This document shows, one piece after another, positions 32,865-40,806 of a stretch of DNA of 64,000 bases. This stretch comes from a virus, in the IMG/VR virus record IMGVR_UViG_3300028840_004170, positions 26,074 to 90,073 of that record. One strand, given 5' to 3'. Numbering within the stretch: the stretch's first letter is position 1; each line of letters starts with the position of its first letter. The position numbers were made by a program, and so were the translations under genes. The notes below the pieces were generated by a model that did not search any database, was not told the origin of the DNA, and worked only from the letters and a program-made list of their open reading frames with translations.

Positions 32865-33985
32865 TGTACTATTGGCTCACAAATGCAACCAAAAAGTTCC
32901 TAATTAGTGAACTTAGAGAGTCGTTCGCTGATCATCCGTATTTCTCTAAGATTCAGGTCCAAGATCGGTTTTCTTTCAAAGAACGTCCTCAATTTGCTTT
33001 GATTATAAAGGGATCTAGTGGTGATAGGATAGTGTTATCACCACAGAATTTTGTAGGTATGGTGCATAGTTATTGTATGCTTGCATCTATTGATGGACAT
33101 AAAGGACAGTTCTTAGAATGGATACGAGAAGATACTCAGGCTCTATATGATAATGATAATGTGTTCCCTACCGAGCCTGGGATATATGTTCTTGAACTTC
33201 TTGATGTTGATGATGAGAAAGAAGGTGGTACTGTAATTGTGGATGTTTTCCGGTCTATATTTGATGAGAATCTCATAACATTTGAGACTGGGTTAGAAAC
33301 TGAAGCCTATCTTGATAATGAACCTATCACAAAAAGTCTTCGTCTTCGAGTAGATAATAATGATTATGTCTATATTTTAGAGGAAGGTGTTGATTATGAC
33401 CAGGATGGTAATAAAATCACTTTTCTCAGTCCTTTTGTGGAGAAAACTACTATCCTAGCAGATTACAAAGTTTTGACTGGGAGTAATGGTCCACATACTT
33501 TCAATTCTTTTGGTTCGAATAATTCTATACTTCCAGGAGTAGTTCTAGCTTTCGGACATAAATTGCTAAAAGGTGACAAGTGTGCTGTAGTTATAACGGA
33601 TCGTAGAGGGCCAGCATTCAATGAATATGGTGGTCATTATACAATGAGCTTTGACATAGATGCCATTGCAGTAAAGGATTCTGAACAAGCAGAGCAAGTA
33701 GCTGACGATGCTGTGATGACTTTTCTGAAGAAAAAATCTCAATTTGAGGATGTTGGCCTGACAATGGTAGATGGTCCTTCTTTGGGTGGTGAGTCTGAAG
33801 AAGTCTATGATGAAGAAGGGGATGAATATTATTTCTCAAATAGTTTTTCTATATCTTTCCAAACAGATTGGTCTTATTATGAGCCTCTGCCACTGCAAGT
33901 CTCTCAAGTAGTGGTTTCTACGGTCTATGAACAGATCGTCACGAGATCTGAAAGACGTGAGTTAGATATAGAAAAGTTTTTTTAA
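32864..33985 (+). CDS. Neck/tail-terminator-like structural protein
   Basis: The 373-residue product starts at the TAATG overlap with the previous gene. It is mixed alpha/beta; its C-terminal region (HYTMSFDIDAIAVKDSEQAE, about 264-283) and SFSISFQTDWSYYEP look like the strand/helix repeat of tail-terminator and tail-completion proteins. An inserted beta module (LRLRVDNNDYVYILEEGVDY ... TTILADYKVLTG, about 161-208) has the style found in the sheath. It is placed just upstream of the sheath, as tail-end proteins usually are. Confidence 0.55.
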   Translation: MYYWLTNATKKFLISELRESFADHPYFSKIQVQDRFSFKERPQFALIIKGSSGDRIVLSPQNFVGMVHSYCMLASIDGHKGQFLEWIREDTQALYDNDNVFPTEPGIYVLELLDVDDEKEGGTVIVDVFRSIFDENLITFETGLETEAYLDNEPITKSLRLRVDNNDYVYILEEGVDYDQDGNKITFLSPFVEKTTILADYKVLTGSNGPHTFNSFGSNNSILPGVVLAFGHKLLKGDKCAVVITDRRGPAFNEYGGHYTMSFDIDAIAVKDSEQAEQVADDAVMTFLKKKSQFEDVGLTMVDGPSLGGESEEVYDEEGDEYYFSNSFSISFQTDWSYYEPLPLQVSQVVVSTVYEQIVTRSERRELDIEKFF

Positions 33986-34040
33986 CCTTTTTATGTCATC
34001 TCTATTTGTAGATGATGGATTCGTAGCAGCGAGGGAAACC

Positions 34041-34457
34041 ATGCCAGTATATAAATATGAATGTAGCGGATGTGGTCTAGAATTTGACCGGCTTGTGTCT
34101 AGTTCCGAGGGGAGTGAGAAGACTTCCTGTGTGAATTGTGAAGAAGAAGCCACTAAAATTGTGGCTAAGGCTAGTTTTAATTTTTCATCTTCTCGTGCCC
34201 AAGGTGAAACTGGGGTGCATGATATTGACTATCCTGTTGTGGATAAGGCAGTGGGTCGTTCTGCTGAGAAGAGATGGATCAAGTTTGAAGAGCGTCGTAA
34301 AGCTGAAGACCATGCTAGGAGCGATTATGATAGTCCCTATCTAGGCAAAGTGCCTATTGGGGATCATACTGACGGATATTATCGAGTACCTCAAGAAAGA
34401 CTTGAGGTACGTCGTGAAGCAGCCAAAGAATTACATGAGGCTTTGGTTGGAAATTAA
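34041..34457 (+). CDS. FmdB-like zinc-ribbon protein (second copy)
   Basis: The 138-residue product starts with a classic FmdB ribbon: MPVYKYECSGCGLEFDRLVS (C8, C11), then TSCVNCEEEATKIV (C30, C33). A charged helical region follows. GAGGGA lies five bases before ATG 34041; the in-frame ATG at 33993 has no site. It is a distant paralogue of the ribbon gene at 15776-16204. It sits directly before the sheath gene, and its role there is unknown. Confidence 0.65.
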   Translation: MPVYKYECSGCGLEFDRLVSSSEGSEKTSCVNCEEEATKIVAKASFNFSSSRAQGETGVHDIDYPVVDKAVGRSAEKRWIKFEERRKAEDHARSDYDSPYLGKVPIGDHTDGYYRVPQERLEVRREAAKELHEALVGN

Positions 34458-34504
34458 TTATCTTTTATTAGAAAAGTTAGTTAGGCTTTTTTTAGGAGGA
34501 TAAA

Positions 34505-37500
34505 ATGACACCATTAGGTATGGGACCTTTCGAGTCACACGTTTTCCCTGGGGTCTATACTAGAACTGTCCGTGAACGAGGTGGTGGACCTCCTGCGGGC
34601 ATCAGACCCTTAGTAATCATAGGTGTAGGACAGGAATACCTTGAAGTAACCGATTTGGAACTGGTTCGAGGTTCGTCTGCTACTGTAGATCAGCGTATCG
34701 TCAATGAGGATGTGAGTGAAAGATTTGTTTTGGATGAAACAAATCCTGATAATCCTGTCCTTGGTGCTGCTGATGGGGTGCATTCTAAGTTCAAGGTACG
34801 TAACCTTCCTATCGTGACTGGAGAAGGTAGAGGTGAAACCTCTACTAGTCCTACCCATGTGGAGGTTACTGTAGACGGTACTCTAGTAGCAGTAGCTCAA
34901 GTGAATGGTACTAAGGGTGAGGTTACTCTTCAGTCCATTCCAGCAGAAGGATCTACAGTTCTTTGTACCTACTACTATAATCGCACCGATACTCAGGTCA
35001 CTGAAGATGTGTCTGATCAGGTTAGTGAAGAATATGCCCTGTTGTATTCTAGCCCAGAGACATTTGAAGTTACTGAAGGTATCAATGACACCTTCAAGTT
35101 GTCTGTGAATGGTGGTTCAGAGAAGACTGTCACTTTAACGGCAGGGGCTGGTAGAACAGCTCTTCAGATCATTGCTGATATCAATGCAGCTCAAGTAACA
35201 GGTCTGACAGTTTCAGTGGATCTTGATGAACAAGGTCAAAACAGAATCGAACTGAAAGCTGCTAGTGAGATTGAGATTGGAAATGGTAATGCTAATGCTC
35301 TCTTGGGATTTGCAGCAGGTCAGACTTCTGGGAGGAATAAATCTTTCAGAACATTCCAGAGACCAATCGTAGATGGATCTAATGGTGGTATCACATCAAC
35401 AGATCCTACCGATGTGACAGTGGCAGTTAATGGTACAGACCAAACTCCAGTGTCAATTGATGGTACGAATGGTTGGGTGACGTTATCAGTACCACCTCCA
35501 GTAGGAGCTACTGTTGCAGTCACATACTATTTCAATACATATCAAGATACTTTCGATTATCTACCAAATGATGACATTACTGAAGTGGGTAATTGTGGGT
35601 ATGCTCCAGGACGTAGGGATTACTTAAATCTTTCTGATTTTGTGGTCAGTGATGGGAAGATTTATTGGGGTACTTCTGTATCTGTTACAGGTGGTGACCG
35701 TTCTGCTGGAGCAGAGCCATTTGATGATACTCAGATTTCAACTCTGTTGATTGATAATCGTATCTACATGGCTGAATGTGAACGATATGTTGATACATCA
35801 GTCACTCCTTCAGTGGTTTCTGATAATGAGTTTGTTCTTCCAATGCCTCCAACAACGGGCAATGGTAGGAATTCTCCATTAGGTTCAAGTCTATATGAGA
35901 CTGTTTCAGAAGGTCGTATTGATCTCCCTACAAATCGTCCCGATCTTGTCATTGCATATCGTGGACGTGATGTTGTAGATGCTCTCAATAATGGTCCTAT
36001 AGATGTTCTAGAAGTTGACTCTTCTACTCGTAGAGTCAAGTTAGGTGGAACGGTACCTCCTGGGGACTTGGTATTCTGTACGTTCTGGTACAATCGTATC
36101 ACAGATGACACTTTCACTCTTGAATGTCTGAATGAAGGTGTTTCAGGTACTGGTAAGTATAGTGTCTTGTCATCTTTGACAGGTACTAATCAGTATGCTG
36201 TTCTCTTTGCTGGGAAGAGTGGTGGGTTGGCTGAGACAGTTCAATGGCCTTCAGGTGTTGAGACTGTACCAGATGCAATTCATGTTGGTGGTGACCCTGT
36301 TTTAGAGATTGTTACAGTTACGTTCCATGATTCTACTGGAACCCCTGCAATTTTCACAAACACTGAACCTGGACCATATTCTTGCTACGATGGTGCTTCC
36401 GACTTGTTCTATTATAATGTAGACAATATTGGGATGACCAATGTAGACCTAAGCAATAGTGGTGCAGCTTCAATAGTAAGTGGTGCTTGTGGGACTACTA
36501 TTGATTGTAGTGGTGGGAATAATCTCGTTGAATTTACAGTTGATGGTGTGTCGGTACCAGTTACTCTCGGAACATCAGCTACTGAAGCAATTGCTGATAT
36601 CGTGACAGCTATTAACTTAGCTTCAAATGGTACAGCTCTTAGTGCAGATATTGCTGAGACCATTGGTACGGGGGCTCTTACCAGACTTCGGATCTTCTCC
36701 CCCACTGCTCCTACTGGTCCAGATGATGTTTCTACTGTAGTTGTAGAATCTGGCACCGCAAACACACCTCTTCTTCTCACAGAAGGTGACGAGAGCACTG
36801 GTATTGAAGGTGCTGTGGCATTGCCAGCTACTTTACTCAGCTCTAATGCTGAAAGTTATGCTATCACTGCTGGTGTGAACGATATTTTCCGTCTCACCAT
36901 TGATGGTGTTCCTTATGAGGTCAGCCTCACAGCCGGTACTCGTACTGCTGCCCAGATTGCTACAGACATCAATACGGAAACAGGTGCTTCCAATGCTGGA
37001 TCTGTGACCGTAGGTGCTAGCAATTATCTCAGGCTTTATTCCAATATCTCTAGTCCAGATAGTAAGATCATCATTGGTGATGGTACTGCAAATACTACTC
37101 TTGGGTTCACTAGTAATCAGACTGGGGATCAAAGACTGCCTGGAGCTGAAGAAATTTCAGTGGTCTTGAATGATGATACTACATTTAAGACTCGGGCTAG
37201 AGCAAGCACCGTAACTCAAGCTGGTGTTGGAGTGTTCTTGAGGATTGAGTCTCTGACCATTGGTACTACATCATCTATCGCTTTTGGTACAGGTACTGAC
37301 AGTGCCTTCAATGATACTGGACTTGGGATTGTACCAGGGACATCTGGAGATGTTGGTGAAGGTGCTGGATCTTACTTTGATGTGACTTCTTCACATTCAG
37401 AAGGTTCTGGTACTGGTACAAGCAACATTGGTTATCCGGGACAAACCTATACAGATGAGGTCACGGGTCTTAGATTTACAGTTCTAGAATCTACAACAGG

Positions 37501-38728
37501 ATCATATACTGATGGGGAATCTTTCGGGATGTCTGTAGTTGATGAGATCCCAACTAATGCAAATACTCCTGTCAGGACTATCCCTGGTGTTGAAATGACA
37601 GTAGCAAATACTGTAAATGTCAGTGTTGGTGATACTTCTATTGTCCGTACTTTCGATAAGTCCGGTAATGAACCATCTATCGGTGACTTCTATTACATCA
37701 GTTATAGTTATACCAAAGATAGTTGGGACACAGAACTGTTCACTTCTGATGAGATGCCTGTCATTAAGTCCCTATATGGTGAAGTCTCAGTCGAAAACAG
37801 ATTGTCTCTGGCTGCCGACATTGCCTTCAAGAATGGTATCCCATATCTTGGCTTGAAGCAGGTTCCAAAGGTTGAAGATTCAAGTCAGGCTTCTGTATCT
37901 AGTTTCATTGAAGCTATCAAAGAACTTGAGCAGCCTCTCCCAGGGGATGTGAAGCCTTACGTTATCGTTCCATTGACGACAGAAGCTGAAGTTATTAGCT
38001 ATCTTGAGCAGCATTGTGCTATCCAGTCCAGTCCACGATATGGTAACAGAAGGATTGGTTTCTTCGGCTTTGCAAGTGGTACTAAGCCTACAGATGCTCA
38101 GGCTACAGCTAAGGCTATTGGTTCTCATCGTATGAGGACAGTATATCCTGATTCAGCTATCGTTGGAATCGAGAACGAGATTGGGGAAGAGACTGAACAG
38201 ATTGTTGATGGTACTTACTTGGCAGTAGCTCTGGCAGCTTCTTGTCTCAATCCTATCAATGACTTTGCTCAGCCTTATACCAATAGGACTCTGCAAGGAT
38301 TTAAACGTCTTGGTCGTCAGATCAATACTGTTGAACAGAGTCAGACAGCTATTTCAGGTATCAATGTTCTCCAGGATACTGCTACTGCAATTGAAGTTAT
38401 GCAGGGCTTCACTACTGATATGTCTGATCTGCTCACTCAGATTCCGACCATTACTCAGATTGATGACCAGATGCATGTCAACATGACTAAGCGTCTGAAG
38501 AAGTTTACTGGTGTGAAGTTCTTACCTTCACTTCCTGCTGAGGTTCAGTCTGAGGCCAATGGTGTGTTGAGAGCAATGAAGGAAGCTAATCTAATAGCAG
38601 ATTATGAGCCTGCGGTTGCTACGGCACATCCTGATGATCCAACATTGATCTTGGTTGAAGCATATTATGCTCCAATCTTCCCGAACCTCTACATTCTTGT
38701 GACACAGCATGTAAGGATTCGCATCTAA
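34505..38728 (+). CDS. Tail sheath protein, unusually long, with inserted repeat domains
   Basis: The sheath surrounds the tail tube and contracts at infection. The N-terminus has FPGVYTRTVRE, a usual sheath start. The last 330 residues look like the conserved sheath core, with RRIGFFGFASG, LAVALAASCLNPINDFA, and ending YYAPIFPNLYILVTQHVRIR. The 1407-residue length is about twice normal, owing to inserted repeats. Flagellin-hook-like units lie near residues 185-276, 662-762 and 782-876 (for example FKLSVNGG ... IIADINAA). Beta modules (V-V-G ... VNG--G-VTL ... YYYN) lie near 118-158, 300-345 and 475-535. AGGAGG precedes the ATG. Its stop meets the stop of an antisense gene. Confidence 0.85.
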   Translation: MTPLGMGPFESHVFPGVYTRTVRERGGGPPAGIRPLVIIGVGQEYLEVTDLELVRGSSATVDQRIVNEDVSERFVLDETNPDNPVLGAADGVHSKFKVRNLPIVTGEGRGETSTSPTHVEVTVDGTLVAVAQVNGTKGEVTLQSIPAEGSTVLCTYYYNRTDTQVTEDVSDQVSEEYALLYSSPETFEVTEGINDTFKLSVNGGSEKTVTLTAGAGRTALQIIADINAAQVTGLTVSVDLDEQGQNRIELKAASEIEIGNGNANALLGFAAGQTSGRNKSFRTFQRPIVDGSNGGITSTDPTDVTVAVNGTDQTPVSIDGTNGWVTLSVPPPVGATVAVTYYFNTYQDTFDYLPNDDITEVGNCGYAPGRRDYLNLSDFVVSDGKIYWGTSVSVTGGDRSAGAEPFDDTQISTLLIDNRIYMAECERYVDTSVTPSVVSDNEFVLPMPPTTGNGRNSPLGSSLYETVSEGRIDLPTNRPDLVIAYRGRDVVDALNNGPIDVLEVDSSTRRVKLGGTVPPGDLVFCTFWYNRITDDTFTLECLNEGVSGTGKYSVLSSLTGTNQYAVLFAGKSGGLAETVQWPSGVETVPDAIHVGGDPVLEIVTVTFHDSTGTPAIFTNTEPGPYSCYDGASDLFYYNVDNIGMTNVDLSNSGAASIVSGACGTTIDCSGGNNLVEFTVDGVSVPVTLGTSATEAIADIVTAINLASNGTALSADIAETIGTGALTRLRIFSPTAPTGPDDVSTVVVESGTANTPLLLTEGDESTGIEGAVALPATLLSSNAESYAITAGVNDIFRLTIDGVPYEVSLTAGTRTAAQIATDINTETGASNAGSVTVGASNYLRLYSNISSPDSKIIIGDGTANTTLGFTSNQTGDQRLPGAEEISVVLNDDTTFKTRARASTVTQAGVGVFLRIESLTIGTTSSIAFGTGTDSAFNDTGLGIVPGTSGDVGEGAGSYFDVTSSHSEGSGTGTSNIGYPGQTYTDEVTGLRFTVLESTTGSYTDGESFGMSVVDEIPTNANTPVRTIPGVEMTVANTVNVSVGDTSIVRTFDKSGNEPSIGDFYYISYSYTKDSWDTELFTSDEMPVIKSLYGEVSVENRLSLAADIAFKNGIPYLGLKQVPKVEDSSQASVSSFIEAIKELEQPLPGDVKPYVIVPLTTEAEVISYLEQHCAIQSSPRYGNRRIGFFGFASGTKPTDAQATAKAIGSHRMRTVYPDSAIVGIENEIGEETEQIVDGTYLAVALAASCLNPINDFAQPYTNRTLQGFKRLGRQINTVEQSQTAISGINVLQDTATAIEVMQGFTTDMSDLLTQIPTITQIDDQMHVNMTKRLKKFTGVKFLPSLPAEVQSEANGVLRAMKEANLIADYEPAVATAHPDDPTLILVEAYYAPIFPNLYILVTQHVRIRI

Positions 38729-38910
38729 TTTAGTCGATATTTATCCTTCATACGCTTTGTTCTGAAATCTTCAAAAATCTTCACTGTGCTCTGAGTCTTT
38801 TTAGACTCAGGCATTTGATCTAGAAGATAATTGATGTTTTTGATGGCTTTCTCTACATTCCCTCTTTTTAGGTAAGCCAATACTTCAATTAGGACTCTTG
38901 CTTCATCCAT
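38725..38910 (-). CDS. Small antisense helical protein, 61 residues
   Basis: The frame runs opposite to the surrounding tail genes. AGGAGGT lies seven bases before its ATG at 38910, so it is likely a real gene. The product is helical and basic at the end (MDEARVLIEVLAYLKRGNVE; FRTKRMKDKYRLN). Its stop overlaps the sheath stop tail to tail. It may be a small regulator or an anti-factor; no family is recognised. Confidence 0.6.
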   Translation of the reverse strand: MDEARVLIEVLAYLKRGNVEKAIKNINYLLDQMPESKKTQSTVKIFEDFRTKRMKDKYRLN

Positions 38911-38966
38911 GACAACACCTCCTAACCTTATATACTGGTTAATTTTCTATTTTTAAAGTAGGATTA

Positions 38967-38985
38967 TGAGATTAGCTATATCTCA
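38967..38985. promoter_or_regulatory. Operator-like palindrome between divergent genes
   Basis: TGAGAT and ATCTCA form a 6-7-6 inverted repeat between the antisense gene at 38910 and the plus gene at 39005. Such a site could bind a dimeric regulator, for example the nearby HTH protein, but this is inference. Confidence 0.3.
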
Positions 38986-39004
38986 ATGATAAGGAGAGAA
39001 AATC

Positions 39005-39358
39005 ATGTCTGATGCAACTATTCAGAGTACCTTACAATATCCTCCAGAAAGTGGTGTAAGCCCAGTTCAAATACCCAAGTCTGTCACAATAAGTAGTTTC
39101 ACTGAGAAAGTAGACTCTACCTATCTGTTGGATACTGGTGTTGGGCAAGACCTTGATTTGGGGTCTGTAGCTTCTGCAAAAGCTCTTTATATGAGTTCAG
39201 ATCAGGATATTGTGGTTTATATCAATGGAGCAGTTACTGGATTCAACATTGTAGCAAATGGTTACTTCATTTTGGCTGGTGGGGCTTCTGATATCACTTC
39301 GATTTCTGTTGATGTTTCTGTGGACAATACTTCGATTCGACTTTGGGCCGTTGAATGA
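39005..39358 (+). CDS. Small beta-rich virion-type protein, 117 residues
   Basis: The product has a beta-sandwich pattern: ALYMSSDQDIVVYINGAVTG, ANGYFILAGGASDITSISVD and TSIRLWAVE. This is like a small tail or fibre accessory domain. AAGGAG lies just before the ATG. The gene overlaps the next one by ATGA. No family is recognised. Confidence 0.55.
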   Translation: MSDATIQSTLQYPPESGVSPVQIPKSVTISSFTEKVDSTYLLDTGVGQDLDLGSVASAKALYMSSDQDIVVYINGAVTGFNIVANGYFILAGGASDITSISVDVSVDNTSIRLWAVE

Positions 39359-39630
39359 GATATTCGATCCAAAAAGGTCAGATTCGAAACCAGGTTTTGA
39401 AGCAAATCAGTGTGTTGAAGGAATCTGTGTCTGTTTTAGAGGAAGCATCTGGTTTGAAATCAGATGAAATTAAAGAATATGAAGAGAATGATCCTGGGAA
39501 AGCTTCAAAGTTGAAGCGTCAAGTGAGGATTATCCAGGAAGCTATCAGTTCTATAAGAAAGTCTGTAAAAGTTCTAGAAAAGTATAGAAATACCAAAGTG
39601 ACTTATCAATATCCTAACCCAAAGGAATGA
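39355..39630 (+). CDS. Coiled-coil protein, 91 residues
   Basis: The product is almost wholly helical with heptad-like spacing (QVLKQISVLKESVSVLEEAS; IIQEAISSIRKSVKVLEKY). Its short C-terminus overlaps the end of the antisense HTH gene by 17 bases, tail to tail. Coupling by ATGA ties it to the preceding beta protein; the two may form one assembly. Confidence 0.55.
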   Translation: MRYSIQKGQIRNQVLKQISVLKESVSVLEEASGLKSDEIKEYEENDPGKASKLKRQVRIIQEAISSIRKSVKVLEKYRNTKVTYQYPNPKE

Positions 39631-39862
39631 TTTTCGAGGGAAGAATCACTTTACCTTCCGTGACCCCATATCTTTGACGTAATGATTTCTTACGATCTCT
39701 TTGAGCTGCCCACCGATCCAGTTCTGATTTTGAGAACATATAAGGTTTTTCTGAGGGGTTGACAGGGGAAATCTCTCTACGGCTTAGGCAGTTATAGAAT
39801 GACTTTTTCTTCAATCCAAGATACTGACAAGCATCATCGGTGCAAAAATACTTTTCTTCCAT
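39614..39862 (-). CDS. Helix-turn-helix DNA-binding protein (excisionase/AlpA-like)
   Basis: The 82-residue product has the compact HTH_17 pattern: YFCTDDACQYLGLKKKSFYN (about 4-23), then a wing-like SEKPYMFSKSELDRWAAQRD (about 37-56). Such proteins act as excisionases or transcription regulators. The start codon overlaps the sigma-like gene's stop as TGATG, so both are made together. It lies on the strand opposite to the tail genes. Confidence 0.7.
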   Translation of the reverse strand: MEEKYFCTDDACQYLGLKKKSFYNCLSRREISPVNPSEKPYMFSKSELDRWAAQRDRKKSLRQRYGVTEGKVILPSKIIPLG

Positions 39863-40662
39863 CACATAACCAGATTTTCTACGATTTCTTTGACAACCTT
39901 AACCTTTTGGTATCCGCTAAGGAATCTAATGAAATCTTTTGATAGCCCTACGAGTTGGAATTTTATTGAAGCTGGCTCTACAGGGCTTCCTAATTGTTCT
40001 CCAACTTCTTCAGCCAGTTCAGTTAGACTATACTGTTCAAGATAATATTTTCTGAACATATCGGCAAGAGGAAACTTTGAACGCTGAGTTTTGGAATCAT
40101 CTTCAAGGAATTTCACGAAATCTTTGAAGATGATCTGCCACTCAAGGTCATTCATTTCTTGTTCAAATAATCGCATTGTAGATTCAGGTGACCCTTGAAG
40201 ACGTTCTTCCAAAGTGTCTATAACATCAGTTCCTGCTGGGCCATAGTATTCTTGGCCTTTATCTCTGATCCACTTCTTTTTCTTTAGAACAGATAATTCT
40301 TGAACCGTCTTATTTACTAGCAGTTTTGTGATATCTGTGACCGTCTTATCTTCATCTAGTTTTTCGAACCAGTTATTTCGAATCAAAAACTCAATCACAT
40401 CTTCCATAGCATCATTTGCATCGGCAGGGTTTGGGAAGAAGCTTTTTACCTTGTTGAACATATAGTTCTTGATCTTCAAGGCTTCAGCCTTGTCAATTGG
40501 TTTACCTATTTTCTCAAACATTTGCATGAGATATAGAACCCATGTCTCAGAGTAACTTGCGATAACTCTTCGTAATACAACAATAAATTGTTCTGGGAAG
40601 CTGAGAGCAGAAAATACCTTTTTACGTAATGCTCTAAGCTGTCGGGTCGCTATGCGTGTCAT
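39862..40662 (-). CDS. RNA polymerase sigma-factor-like protein
   Basis: The 266-residue product shows a sigma region 2-like segment, DANDAMEDVIEFLIRN (about 81-96), followed by VNKTVQELSVLKKKKW (about 116-131), and a C-terminal helix-turn-helix like region 4: YYLEQYSLTELAEEVGEQL ... ASIKFQLVGLSKDFIRFL. Sigma factors direct RNA polymerase to promoters, and phages use them for late genes. AGGAGA lies six bases before ATG 40662. Divergence means the family call is moderate; a DNA-binding regulator is the alternative. Confidence 0.6.
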   Translation of the reverse strand: MTRIATRQLRALRKKVFSALSFPEQFIVVLRRVIASYSETWVLYLMQMFEKIGKPIDKAEALKIKNYMFNKVKSFFPNPADANDAMEDVIEFLIRNNWFEKLDEDKTVTDITKLLVNKTVQELSVLKKKKWIRDKGQEYYGPAGTDVIDTLEERLQGSPESTMRLFEQEMNDLEWQIIFKDFVKFLEDDSKTQRSKFPLADMFRKYYLEQYSLTELAEEVGEQLGSPVEPASIKFQLVGLSKDFIRFLSGYQKVKVVKEIVENLVM

Positions 40663-40806
40663 TTAGTTCTCCTGTCTCTATCAGTAGATAACTCTCACTA
40701 AGAAGATAAATAAAAAAATTATAGAAATTTTCACTATAAAAATTTAGAGAATTGTAGTATAGAACTATAGGGCATGGATAATCTATGCTCGTAACAGGAG
40801 GTGGCT

